Below, piece by piece: positions 1-8,380 of a stretch of 64,000 nucleotides of DNA (position 1 is its first letter; each line of letters opens with the position of its first letter). A model generated the notes under the pieces. The model was not told where the DNA came from and did not search any database. It worked only from the letters and a program-made list of their open reading frames with translations. Both the position numbers and the translations under genes were made by a program. Origin of the DNA: G965197675 sp965197675 (GTDB taxonomy: Bacteria; Chloroflexota; Dehalococcoidia; Plut-88900); contig OZ240221.1 of assembly GCA_965197675.1 (NCBI GenBank), positions 1,240,001-1,304,000 on the forward strand, read 5' to 3'.

Positions 1-1202
1 CCCAAGAAGAGCTAAACGAAATGAAAAGCCTGTTTCACGAGGGGATGCGAGCAGGCGCCTTCGGCATTGCAGGGAACCGAAGTGCTGAGGACCATCCCGA
101 AGATGGGGGGTACTTGCCGAGTCACGTAGCCTCTGACGAAGAGTGGTTGGCCCTTGCTGATGTCCTGTCCGAGTTCAAGGTTGGACACATGGGCTGGGAC
201 ATAGGCAGCGTTCCGCAGTTCAATGATCGGGATGAGCAGCACGGGCTGCTCGAGAAATTGATGGAGATCAGTGGTCGGCCTCTACAAGTAATACTGGGAG
301 GCGCAGAAAGCTCAGATTGGATGGAGCATATGAGGGCTAAGGGTCTGCCTGTGTTCGAGCAGGTGCAGGTAAATCCAGTCCAGAGCACCTTTACATTGGC
401 GGAGTACAACCTCTTCGACATCATGCCCCACTGGGTACAGCCCATGGTGGGAAGCGCCGAGGAGCGGATCGCTAAGCTCAAGGACCCTGTTATCCGAACC
501 GCCATGAAGAAGGACGTGGAGGACATCTGGAGTAGGCGACGTATCGATAGCGTGAGTCTCGAGCTGCACAGGACCGACTGGAACAGCGTGAGGGTGTTTG
601 CAGTCGTTTACGATCGCAATCGCCGCTATGAAGGCTTGACCATAAATGAGGTTGCTAAAGCGGTGGATAAACACCCGGTGGATGCCTTTATAGACCTGGC
701 GTTAGACGAGCATCTGCAGACAGAGTTCACACTACCCCAGAACCCAGTGGAAAGCCAGATGGCCGACCTCATAAGGCACATCCAGAGTCCATATGGCCAC
801 ATCTCTCTGTCCGATGGGGGCGCTCACGTGAGGTATCAGTCCGGCGCCGATTGGCCAATCTACTTCCTGAGCCGCTGGGTTCGCGACCAGGAGATCATGA
901 GCCTGGAGCAGGCTCACTATAAGATGAGCGCTCTGCCCGCGTGGATCGCAAGTTTCAAGGATCGTGGCAGACTGACCGTGGGAGCCTGGGCTGACGTGAT
1001 GGTTTACGATCTAGAAAAGCTGGGAATGCTTTACGACAGGCCCATCTTCGCCAACGACTTCCCCGGCCAGGAGCGGCGTTTTATCCAGAAGCCGACCGGC
1101 CTGCGCTACACCCTGGTTAACGGGGCGGTAACTTTCCAGGACAACAAATGTACGGGAGCCCTACCCGGGAAACTCCTCCGCAGCTATGACATGGCGGAGT
1201 AG
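1..1202 (+). CDS. D-aminoacylase-like amidohydrolase (5' end outside window)
   Basis: Amidohydrolase-superfamily protein of the N-acyl-D-amino-acid deacylase type; such enzymes hydrolyse N-acyl amino acids or related cyclic amides in the cytoplasm. The reading frame is open to the left edge (in-frame codons from base 3), and the ATG at 21 falls inside a conserved stretch, so the N-terminal metal-binding half lies outside. What remains is the C-terminal two thirds, with the SDGGAH motif carrying the late barrel aspartate and the ending LLRSYDM. It is nearly collinear with the complete paralog at 3980-5704, most residues being identical by eye, so this is a local duplication. The substrate is unknown. 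Confidence 0.88.
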   Translation, partial: QEELNEMKSLFHEGMRAGAFGIAGNRSAEDHPEDGGYLPSHVASDEEWLALADVLSEFKVGHMGWDIGSVPQFNDRDEQHGLLEKLMEISGRPLQVILGGAESSDWMEHMRAKGLPVFEQVQVNPVQSTFTLAEYNLFDIMPHWVQPMVGSAEERIAKLKDPVIRTAMKKDVEDIWSRRRIDSVSLELHRTDWNSVRVFAVVYDRNRRYEGLTINEVAKAVDKHPVDAFIDLALDEHLQTEFTLPQNPVESQMADLIRHIQSPYGHISLSDGGAHVRYQSGADWPIYFLSRWVRDQEIMSLEQAHYKMSALPAWIASFKDRGRLTVGAWADVMVYDLEKLGMLYDRPIFANDFPGQERRFIQKPTGLRYTLVNGAVTFQDNKCTGALPGKLLRSYDMAE

Positions 1203-1256
1203 TGGCTACACTGTCCACCAGACTAGGTCGCTCTCGAACTCTCTATCTACGAAATG

Positions 1257-2534
1257 TTAGTCAAGGAAGCGCCAGTCATAAGGAGCCTGGGAGATTACAT
1301 CGGGCCCGTTCTTTGTGATGATTAGCTGCTCTTCCAGCTTAACCTGCTCTCGTCCTCCCTCTCTCCCGAAGCTGGCCTCCATGGTCATAACCATGTTCTC
1401 TTTGAACTCGCCGACGTAGTTCCCGAAGCCGCTGGTGGCCGCGGAGCCAGCGAAACCGCTTTTGGCGGCATCCACGAAGTATATGGCAGGCCACTCGTCT
1501 GTCATACCCACCCCGTGAGCTATGAGTGGATACTTATTGACCGTGTACTCATCGGGAATGGGTGGAATACCTTCAGCCAACTCCTGGAACGTCACCCCGG
1601 GTTTAAACATGGGCAGGCACTCCTGGATGAATTCGTATGCCCTTTTGTAGGCATCGAGCTGCTCTTCGTTGGGAGGACCATCGCCACATAGATAGGTACG
1701 GGAGATGTCAGCAAAGTACCCCATAGGCCCCGCCATGTCGGTATCCATGGCCACCAGGTCTCCCGGTCTGACGATCCTCTCCGAAGCCTCCCTCAAGAGC
1801 CAGGGATTGGTATTGCCTCCGGCAGATAGAAATCTGCAGTCCTGGAACTCACCCCCGTAGCTCAGGTTGGTGCTGGCCATGACTGCAAACAGCTCATTCT
1901 CGGTCACTCCAGGCTCGATGGCCTGCTGCACATTCCAAAGGGCCACGTCAGCTATAGCAGTGGCCTGACGAATCAACGCCAGTTCGTCATCTGTCTTTAT
2001 AGCACGGGCCATTGATGTAGCTTTGCCTGCATCCACCACCTTAACGCGTTCGTCCAGTAGTGCTAGAAGACCCCAGGTGTCCAACCTGTCCACACCAATC
2101 CTCTCGTTGGCAATGCCCAACTCCTCCAAGCTCTCCTTGGTGGCTCTTGCCCATCGCCGATTGGCCTCCTCCTGATGGTCTCCAGCCGTCCAGAAATCAG
2201 TGGTGTTAAATGGCCTGTGTACGATCTCACCACTCGCTATGGGAGGTTCAACGCCTTGGCCTCCAAAGAATACTGGGTTCCCCTCTCGAGGGAAGATTAC
2301 GTTACTCATCCTCATGTGCAAGGATTGTATCGCTAGGTAGCGAATTCCGGTGGCATAACGAATGTTGAGGGAGTCGGCCAATATCAGGCCCCCCAGATCT
2401 TCTTTGGCCATCTGCTCTTGCAGTTTCTCTCTTCGCTCTCGCCGCAGCCGAGCTATATCTACCCGCTCGTCAAAATCAACCACGTGTTGTCCCAATAAAT
2501 CTCTGGCACTCAAAGCTTTCACGTAATCACCCAT
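1257..2534 (-). CDS. dddP: DddP-like M24-fold metalloenzyme, putative DMSP lyase
   Basis: A 425-residue creatinase-N plus M24 'pita-bread' protein that automatic pipelines would call Xaa-Pro aminopeptidase. Visible candidate ligands are D264, D266, D276, H340, E386 and E401, with Y335 and D346 near the active site. As I recall the DddP structures (numbers D295, D297, D307, Y366, H371, D377, E406, E421), the first six positions sit at a constant offset of 31 and the last two at 20, with an extra loop of about 11 residues between. The second His of M24 peptidases, seven residues after the metal His, is absent (E347). DddP cleaves dimethylsulfoniopropionate to dimethyl sulfide and acrylate. The ATG follows GAGGTGAG. 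Activity is inferred; an atypical peptidase remains possible. Confidence 0.72.
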   Translation of the reverse strand: MGDYVKALSARDLLGQHVVDFDERVDIARLRRERREKLQEQMAKEDLGGLILADSLNIRYATGIRYLAIQSLHMRMSNVIFPREGNPVFFGGQGVEPPIASGEIVHRPFNTTDFWTAGDHQEEANRRWARATKESLEELGIANERIGVDRLDTWGLLALLDERVKVVDAGKATSMARAIKTDDELALIRQATAIADVALWNVQQAIEPGVTENELFAVMASTNLSYGGEFQDCRFLSAGGNTNPWLLREASERIVRPGDLVAMDTDMAGPMGYFADISRTYLCGDGPPNEEQLDAYKRAYEFIQECLPMFKPGVTFQELAEGIPPIPDEYTVNKYPLIAHGVGMTDEWPAIYFVDAAKSGFAGSAATSGFGNYVGEFKENMVMTMEASFGREGGREQVKLEEQLIITKNGPDVISQAPYDWRFLD

Positions 2535-2768
2535 GGCTCACCTCTTCAAAACATCGAGTCGTAGATAGTTGTATAAACTGAATTGCCCAAGTATCGGAAT
2601 ACCAGTCGAACCAGTCAGTCAACCTTCAAATCCCCCGGTATAGAGATTATAGCAAAACTGATAGGAGTCCCAACCAAGTATGAAGGGTGGGTCCTGTGGG
2701 GTTTAGAGTTGCTCAACACAGCCACCCGGACTGGACATTTATCAATCACCCTATTTGCTCTGCCAAGT

Positions 2769-2774
2769 TATAAT
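2769..2774 (+). promoter_or_regulatory. -10 element TATAAT
   Basis: Perfect TATAAT placed so that transcription would start near 2781, about 33 bases before the chosen ATG at 2814. No good -35 hexamer is seen 16-18 bases upstream. It lies inside the longer open frame that begins at 2583, which argues against that upstream start. Confidence 0.5.
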
Positions 2775-2813
2775 GCAGTCAGGGATTTCCCATACTATTG
2801 TGAGGGAGGGGCT

Positions 2814-3914
2814 ATGGTGAAGATGGGTTTCAAGATCATGGATTCGGATATGCACGTCATGGAGCCCGTAGATCTGTGGCAGAGATATATTGAACCCGCC
2901 TTTAAAGAACGAGCTCCAAAATGTTTCCAAAAGTATCAAAGGGACCAGGATGTTGAGGTGGAAGGACATATATTGGGCGGTGATCCAGTGGGGTGGGGTG
3001 CAGCCAAGGCCATTGAGCAAGAAGAGATCTATGCGGATCCCTATGAGAACAACTGGGATGCCCCATCGCAGGTAAGGGCCATGGACAAGGAAGGCGTCGA
3101 TATTACTGTTCTCTACCCTTCGAGAGGTCTGTCGGTGATAGGGCTCCAGATGGATCCCGCCTTAGGGGCCGCTATAGCCAGAGCCTATAATAACTGGATG
3201 TACGATTTTGTTAGCTACGCCCCAAATAGGATGTACGGAGCAGGCATGCTCTCGCCTTTCGATGTCGAGAGTGCTGTGGAAGAGGTTCACCGCTCTGTGA
3301 AGGATCTGAAGTTCAGAGGCATCTTCATGAGGCCCAATATTGTCAATGGTCGCAATTGGCACGACCCTTGCTACGATCCTCTGTGGGCCGAGATAGAGAG
3401 TCTAGAGGTGCCTATAGGCTTTCATGAGGGTGCCAACGCTCTACTGCCACAAATTGGAGATCGGTTCAAAGCTTACTGGACACACCACACTTGCTGTCAC
3501 TCAATGGAGATGATGGTTGCTGTGGTCAGTCTCATCGGGGGCGGAGTATTAGAACGGTTTCCTGGGCTAAGGGTGGGCTTTCTAGAGGCCAACTGCTCCT
3601 GGGCGCCGTGGCTGTTGTGGCGCCTCAATGAGCACTATGAGCTATCGGGGCGCTTCGAGTCACCCGAGCTAAAACTGGAGCCTAGTGAGTACTTTCAGCG
3701 TCAGTGCTACGTGTCTATAGAGCCAGATGAGGAACCCGCCAGGTTCATAGAGCAGACAGGCCTGGTAAACAACCTGGTTTTCTCTACCGACTACCCACAT
3801 AACGACGCTAAGTATCCCTATGCCATAGATACTCTCCTGGAGATGCCTTTTTCCGAGGATGCGAAGCGTAAGATTCTGTGGGATAATTGTGCCAAGCTCT
3901 ACGGATTCTCTTAG
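2814..3914 (+). CDS. Amidohydrolase 2 family protein (TIM barrel, metal-dependent)
   Basis: A 366-residue amidohydrolase-2 (PF04909, ACMSD-like) protein; the family catalyses hydrolysis or non-oxidative decarboxylation with a barrel-bound metal. The N-terminal ligand motif is D12-x-H14 rather than the usual HxH, and the C-terminal STDYPH motif supplies the late Asp. The start is ATG 2814, preceded by GGGAGGG at 2804-2810 and a TATAAT upstream; the frame is open back to 2583 but that extension has no family features. It ends 65 bases before the D-aminoacylase-like gene, suggesting co-transcription. One of four members in this window, all with DxH. Substrate unknown. Confidence 0.88.
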   Translation: MVKMGFKIMDSDMHVMEPVDLWQRYIEPAFKERAPKCFQKYQRDQDVEVEGHILGGDPVGWGAAKAIEQEEIYADPYENNWDAPSQVRAMDKEGVDITVLYPSRGLSVIGLQMDPALGAAIARAYNNWMYDFVSYAPNRMYGAGMLSPFDVESAVEEVHRSVKDLKFRGIFMRPNIVNGRNWHDPCYDPLWAEIESLEVPIGFHEGANALLPQIGDRFKAYWTHHTCCHSMEMMVAVVSLIGGGVLERFPGLRVGFLEANCSWAPWLLWRLNEHYELSGRFESPELKLEPSEYFQRQCYVSIEPDEEPARFIEQTGLVNNLVFSTDYPHNDAKYPYAIDTLLEMPFSEDAKRKILWDNCAKLYGFS

Positions 3915-3979
3915 CCAGAGAAAACACATTCGCTTATTTAGTTTGGGCTACGTGCAAAGATCTTCATAGGGGGAATGTT

Positions 3980-5704
3980 ATGAGCGAATACGATCTCGTG
4001 GTCCGAGGTGGTACGGTAATCGATGGAACGGGCATCCCTCGGTTCAAGGCTGACGTAGCAGTCAAGAACGAAAGGATAGCCAATATCAGTGGCAGGATCC
4101 GAGACGGAGCAGCCAGGGAAATCGATGCCAGTGGCTGCATAGTGGCTCCTGGAGCAGTCGATCTCCACACTCACTATGATGGTCAACTAAACTGGGACCC
4201 CTACTGTTCGCCCTCTAGTTGGTTTGGTGTCACGTCCCTCACCATCGGCCAGTGCGGGTTTGGATTCGCTCCTACACGGCCTGAGGATCGCGAACTGAAC
4301 ATGCAGATGATGAACCGAATCGAAGCAATCCCCCTCGAGTCCATGCGCCAGGGCATGAGATGGGATTGGGTAACCTTCCCCGAGTACCTTGATAGCTTGG
4401 ACAGCCAAGGACTGGGTCTCAACATAGGCGCCTTGTTCCCCTTCTCACCGCTACGAGGCTATGTGCTGGGAATGAAAGAGTCTCGCGATAAGACGTCTGT
4501 AACGGATGCGGAACTAGCACAGATGAAGCAGCTCTTCTACGAGGGAATGCAGGCAGGGGCCTTCGGTATAGCTGGTAACCGAAGTGCTGAGGATCATCCC
4601 GAAGATGGGGGATACTTGCCGAGTCACGTAGCATCAGATGAAGAATGGTTGGCCTTAGCAGAGGTGTTGGGAGAGTTCAATGTCGGCCACATAGGTTGGG
4701 ACATCGGCAATGTTCCGCTCTTTAACGACCGCCCACAGCAGCATTCCTTGCTGGAAAGGATGGTGGAGGTCAGCGGGCGCCCCCTCCAACTGCTCGTGGG
4801 AGGTCCCGAGAGCTTAGAGTGGATGTATGAAGCGCGTGCCAGGGGGTTGCCTATTACCGAGCAAGTCCAATGCAACCCAGCCGATAGCACGTTTACGTTG
4901 GGGGAGTACAACCTCTACGACATAATGCCCAACTGGGTACAACCCCTGATCGGAAGCCGGGAAGAGCGTATTGTCAAGCTGAATGACTCCGTCAATCGCG
5001 CAGCTATGAAGCAAGACGTGGACGATATCTGGGGTAGGCGGCGCCTTTCCAGTGTAACTCCCGAACTATATAGGACCGACTGGAGCAGAGTAAGGGTGTT
5101 CTCAGTCGCTTATGATAGAAATCAAAAATACGATGGAGTGACCATAAAAGAGCTGGCCGAGGCGACAGGTAAACACCCTGTTGATGCCTTCATAGAGCTA
5201 GCCTTAGACGAAGAACTGAAAACCGAATTTACTGTTCCTCAGAATCCAGTAGACACTGAGACGGCAGACTTGATCAAACGGATGACAAGCCCTTACAGCC
5301 ACATCTCCCTCTCGGACGGCGGCGCTCACGTCAAATATGAGACCAACGCCAACTGGCCCATCTACTTCCTGGCTAACTGGGTACGTGATAGGGAGATCAT
5401 GAGTCTCGAGGAGGCCCACTACAAGATTAGTAGCCTGCCTGCGTGGATCGCCAGCTTCAAGGATCGCGGCACACTCCAGGTTGGGGCATGGGCCGACCTA
5501 ATCGTCTATGATCTGGAGAAACTGGGCATGCTGCACGACAGGCCCGTCTTCGCCAACGACTTCCCTGGCAACGAGCGTCGCTTTATCCAGAAGCCCACGG
5601 GTCTCCGCTATACGTTAGTAAATGGAGCGATGACCTTCGAGGATAACGTGTGCACAAATGCTCTACCAGGCAGGCTACTGCGAAGCTACGATATGGTAGG
5701 CTAG
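3980..5704 (+). CDS. D-aminoacylase-like amidohydrolase, complete copy
   Basis: A 574-residue N-acyl-D-amino-acid deacylase-type protein. The N-terminal small beta domain is followed by the metal motif H63-T-H65, then C92 in a QCGFG context, where classical D-aminoacylases have GNCG with a bridging Cys, and a late SDGGAH. The later His ligands of classical D-aminoacylase (contexts THMR and ISH) are not obvious, so the substrate may differ. The start is ATG 3980 with GGGGGA just upstream; the frame runs back to 3887 but overlaps the previous gene. Paralog of the partial gene at 1-1202 and of a 3'-end relic at 14623-14777. Confidence 0.88.
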   Translation: MSEYDLVVRGGTVIDGTGIPRFKADVAVKNERIANISGRIRDGAAREIDASGCIVAPGAVDLHTHYDGQLNWDPYCSPSSWFGVTSLTIGQCGFGFAPTRPEDRELNMQMMNRIEAIPLESMRQGMRWDWVTFPEYLDSLDSQGLGLNIGALFPFSPLRGYVLGMKESRDKTSVTDAELAQMKQLFYEGMQAGAFGIAGNRSAEDHPEDGGYLPSHVASDEEWLALAEVLGEFNVGHIGWDIGNVPLFNDRPQQHSLLERMVEVSGRPLQLLVGGPESLEWMYEARARGLPITEQVQCNPADSTFTLGEYNLYDIMPNWVQPLIGSREERIVKLNDSVNRAAMKQDVDDIWGRRRLSSVTPELYRTDWSRVRVFSVAYDRNQKYDGVTIKELAEATGKHPVDAFIELALDEELKTEFTVPQNPVDTETADLIKRMTSPYSHISLSDGGAHVKYETNANWPIYFLANWVRDREIMSLEEAHYKISSLPAWIASFKDRGTLQVGAWADLIVYDLEKLGMLHDRPVFANDFPGNERRFIQKPTGLRYTLVNGAMTFEDNVCTNALPGRLLRSYDMVG

Positions 5705-5733
5705 ACCCTCTCGGGGAAACAGAAAGGTACTGA

Positions 5734-6261
5734 ATGAAACAGTATTCCACACCACCCGTCATGTCCATAGAACCGGAGACCAGCTACTCAGCCAAACTAG
5801 TGACAAATGCGGGAACCATAGAAATAGATCTGCTATCGAGACAGGCGCCGAAGACCGTTAACAATTTTGTTTTTCTAGCTCGGGATGGCTTCTATACTGG
5901 AACCATATTCCATCGGGTCATACAGAACTTCATGATTCAGGGCGGCGATCCCGAGGGTTCAGGCAGGGGAGGCCCGGGGTACAAGTTTGAGGATGAATTC
6001 GATCCATCGCTGAAGTTCGATGGTGCTGGCATCCTGGCAATGGCTAACGCAGGACCCAACACCAACGGGAGCCAGTTTTTCATTACCGTAGCTACTACTC
6101 CTCACCTCAACAACGCACACACAATCTTCGGTCTGGTGACTCAGGGTTATGATGTTGTGGAGTCCATCTCCACAGCCGAAACGGATGCCGGGAACCGGCC
6201 CTCCGAGGACGTCATTATCCAGAGCATCGAGATCATAGAGTATCCAGCTAGCGAAAGTTAA
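5734..6261 (+). CDS. Cyclophilin-type peptidyl-prolyl cis-trans isomerase
   Basis: A 175-residue single-domain cyclophilin that accelerates proline isomerisation during protein folding. It shows the FHRVI catalytic-Arg motif, FMIQGGDP, then NAGPNTNGSQFFIT, and PHLNNAHTIFG where the eukaryotic cyclosporin-binding Trp is replaced by His, as is common in bacteria. No signal peptide, so cytoplasmic. AAAGG lies about six bases before the ATG; a second Met at codon 10 is a possible alternative start. It follows the D-aminoacylase-like gene by 29 bases, so it may be co-transcribed without being functionally linked. Confidence 0.95.
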   Translation: MKQYSTPPVMSIEPETSYSAKLVTNAGTIEIDLLSRQAPKTVNNFVFLARDGFYTGTIFHRVIQNFMIQGGDPEGSGRGGPGYKFEDEFDPSLKFDGAGILAMANAGPNTNGSQFFITVATTPHLNNAHTIFGLVTQGYDVVESISTAETDAGNRPSEDVIIQSIEIIEYPASES

Positions 6262-6375
6262 CCCCGAATATATCTACAGCATCCAGCCAGGGACCCTCTT
6301 CGCCCAAACAGAGAATCTTGACTTGGATATGCCGTTAAGGTAGCTTGAGATTTAGTATTTCATAAGGGGGTTGAC

Positions 6376-7566
6376 ATGGGACCACCACTGAAGGGAGTAA
6401 GAATCATTGATCTTACCCAATTTGAGGCGGGGACCTCCTGCACCCAGGCCTTGGCATGGTTAGGAGCCGACGTCATTAAAGTGGAGTCTCCAGGCAAAGG
6501 TGACCCTGGTCGCAAGGTAGACCCCGACAAACCGGACGTGGATAGTCCATATTTCCTCCTCCTCAACTCCAACAAGCGAAGCATCACATTGAACTTGAAG
6601 ACCGATAAGGGCAAGGAGATATTCTTCGACCTGGTGAAAATGGGAGACGTGGTAGTCGAGAACCTAGCCCCTGGAACCCTCGAACGACTAGGTTTGGGCT
6701 ACGACGTACTTAGGAGAATCAATCCCCGCATAGTCTTAGGGAGGATCAAAGGCTTTGGGACTTACGGGCCATATAGCAAGTACAAATGCTTCGATCAAAT
6801 TGCCCAAAGCACGGGAGGAGCCTACAGTGTCAACGGAAGTCCCGATGGCCCACCGATGCCCAACAACATTAGCATGGGTGATACAGGCACCGGCTACCAT
6901 ACCGCTCTCGGGATACTAGCGGCCCTGTATGGAAGGGACCGCACTGGAGAAGGCCAAGTGGTAGAGGTCGCGATGCAAGAGGCAGTGGTGAATCTTTCCA
7001 AGATAGGCATGATGGGTTACTACAACGACCCTCATGCTAACCCTCGAAAGCGAAAGGTATTTGCACCCTCTCGACTGTATAGATGTAGCCCAGGAGGAGT
7101 GAACGACTACGCATACATCGAATGCGAGATTGGAGAGCACCTCTGGTCCACGTTGTTGCATCTCATAGGAAGAGACGATCTGATAGAAGACGATCGGTAT
7201 GCCACCCCGAAGGCGAGGGCCCAGCGTGTCGCTGAGGTAGACGAGATAGTAGAGTCATGGACCATGAAGCATACCAAGTACGAGGTTATGCATATACTGG
7301 GGAGCGGTGGGATACCCGTTGGGGCTTGCCTCGACGCCCGAGACATCCACACCGACCCTCATCTGCTGGAACGAGGGATGATCGTTACCATCGACCACCC
7401 CAAACGGGGCAGATTCACCTTGCCCGGCTCGCCCATAAAGACAGATTCTCCCGTCGAAGTCACCCCGGCGCCTCTCTTAGGTCAACACACCCATCAGGTA
7501 TTGGGAGAGCTCTTGGGATACTCCGAGACTCAGCTAGAGGAGTTGACATCCCAGGGGGTAACATAG
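6376..7566 (+). CDS. CaiB/BaiF class III CoA-transferase
   Basis: A 396-residue class III CoA-transferase, which moves CoA between carboxylic acids through an aspartyl-CoA thioester. The N-terminal ADVIKVESP motif is typical, and D169 in MGDTGTG falls exactly where formyl-CoA transferase has its catalytic Asp169. GGGGG precedes the ATG by about five bases. It closes the plus-strand catabolic run that starts with the amidohydrolases and could activate an acid product of those enzymes, but the donor and acceptor cannot be named from sequence. DddD-type DMSP CoA-transferases belong to this superfamily but are about twice as long, so this is not DddD. Confidence 0.93.
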   Translation: MGPPLKGVRIIDLTQFEAGTSCTQALAWLGADVIKVESPGKGDPGRKVDPDKPDVDSPYFLLLNSNKRSITLNLKTDKGKEIFFDLVKMGDVVVENLAPGTLERLGLGYDVLRRINPRIVLGRIKGFGTYGPYSKYKCFDQIAQSTGGAYSVNGSPDGPPMPNNISMGDTGTGYHTALGILAALYGRDRTGEGQVVEVAMQEAVVNLSKIGMMGYYNDPHANPRKRKVFAPSRLYRCSPGGVNDYAYIECEIGEHLWSTLLHLIGRDDLIEDDRYATPKARAQRVAEVDEIVESWTMKHTKYEVMHILGSGGIPVGACLDARDIHTDPHLLERGMIVTIDHPKRGRFTLPGSPIKTDSPVEVTPAPLLGQHTHQVLGELLGYSETQLEELTSQGVT

Positions 7567-7665
7567 ATGGGGGCTGCACTACCCTTCTCGCATTTGAACC
7601 GCAAATGATCGATTTAAATTGGTTCCTACTTTAAAAGCGAGAGAGGTCAGCAGAGCTTTTACTCC

Positions 7666-7760
7666 AAGCTTCTATCTGTCCTACGGACCTCTTCCCAAGT
7701 ACGAGAGCAACTGGGTGTAGTTACCCTATGAGAATGGGTTGGCTGAACGGCTAGGGTTCA
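7666..7760 (+). pseudogene. Possible DUF1214-type C-terminal relic
   Basis: A short translated stretch without a start codon reads FYLSYGPLPKYESNWV, then a stop and about 14 more residues. The block resembles the C-terminal YFGP...ESNWVQT region of DUF1214 (DUF1254-associated) proteins. No other part of such a protein is visible. Weak call; chance resemblance cannot be excluded. Confidence 0.3.
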
Positions 7761-7761
7761 G

Positions 7762-7790
7762 TTGACCCCCTTGCGCTGCGGTCTTATAGT
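7762..7790 (+). promoter_or_regulatory. Sigma-70 type promoter upstream of the VOC gene
   Basis: TTGACC at 7762-7767, a 17-base spacer and TATAGT at 7785-7790. Transcription would begin near 7797, about 54 bases before the ATG at 7851. No other gene start lies in range. Confidence 0.6.
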
Positions 7791-7850
7791 TCGCTGTAGC
7801 CTGCAGGGTCACAGGGATATAACGTTTCGTACACAGGAGTGAATAGAGTA

Positions 7851-8222
7851 ATGGAGCTTGGCGCATTCTCCATCAGTTTGGCTGTTGAGGACATCGATGC
7901 CTCCAGGAAATTCTACGAGAAGTTCGGCTTCCAAGTATTCGGTGGTGATGCTTCGCAGAACTGGCTCATCATGAAAAATGGTGGCGCTGTAATTGGGCTT
8001 TTTCAGGGGATGTTCGAGAAAAACATTCTCACGTTCAATCCAGGCTGGGACAGTAATGCCCAAGAGTTCGCCGATTACACTGACGTGCGTGAACTACAGC
8101 GACGCTTAAAAGAGCGGGGCGTGGAGTTGACTAGCGAGGCGGATGAGAGCACGGTCGGGCCAGCCAGCTTTATCGCAGTTGATCCTGACGGAAACCCCAT
8201 TCTCGTCGATCAGCATGTGTGA
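7851..8222 (+). CDS. VOC/glyoxalase superfamily protein
   Basis: A 123-residue vicinal-oxygen-chelate fold protein of glyoxalase/bleomycin-resistance type, normally a metal-dependent dimer or a ligand-binding protein. It contains ISLAVEDIDASRKFYEKFGF at the start of the first beta-alpha-beta-beta-beta unit and AVDPDGNPI near the end, the standard signatures. ATG 7851 is preferred over GTG 7839, because GGAG at 7836-7839 overlaps the GTG but sits 11 bases before the ATG. Preceded by its own promoter and convergent with the molybdopterin hydroxylase gene. Substrate unknown. Confidence 0.85.
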   Translation: MELGAFSISLAVEDIDASRKFYEKFGFQVFGGDASQNWLIMKNGGAVIGLFQGMFEKNILTFNPGWDSNAQEFADYTDVRELQRRLKERGVELTSEADESTVGPASFIAVDPDGNPILVDQHV

Positions 8223-8380
8223 GCCTCCTCGATGCCAATCTACAGAAATCTCACCTACACATCATCTTGAAGGCCTCATATATCACATAGCCGATGGGAG
8301 CGAGTTGGAGTTCAGGCAAAAGATCAGGTTGCGAGCTACATATGATCCCCTGGAGAGGACAACCCTCGCGATCGGGGGCA

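Noticed and set aside
1257..2534. Plain Xaa-Pro aminopeptidase call
   Set aside because: The catalytic second His of M24 peptidases is missing and the residue pattern fits DddP better; kept only as an alternative.
2583..2813. N-terminal extension of the amidohydrolase frame
   Set aside because: It contains a TATAAT promoter element, lacks family features and a ribosome-binding site; the ATG at 2814 has a strong one.
3887..3979. Upstream start for the D-aminoacylase-like gene
   Set aside because: It would overlap the previous gene's end, and the ATG at 3980 begins exactly at the family N-terminus.
6376..7566. DddD-type DMSP CoA-transferase/lyase
   Set aside because: DddD is about twice as long with two CoA-transferase III domains; this is a single-domain protein.
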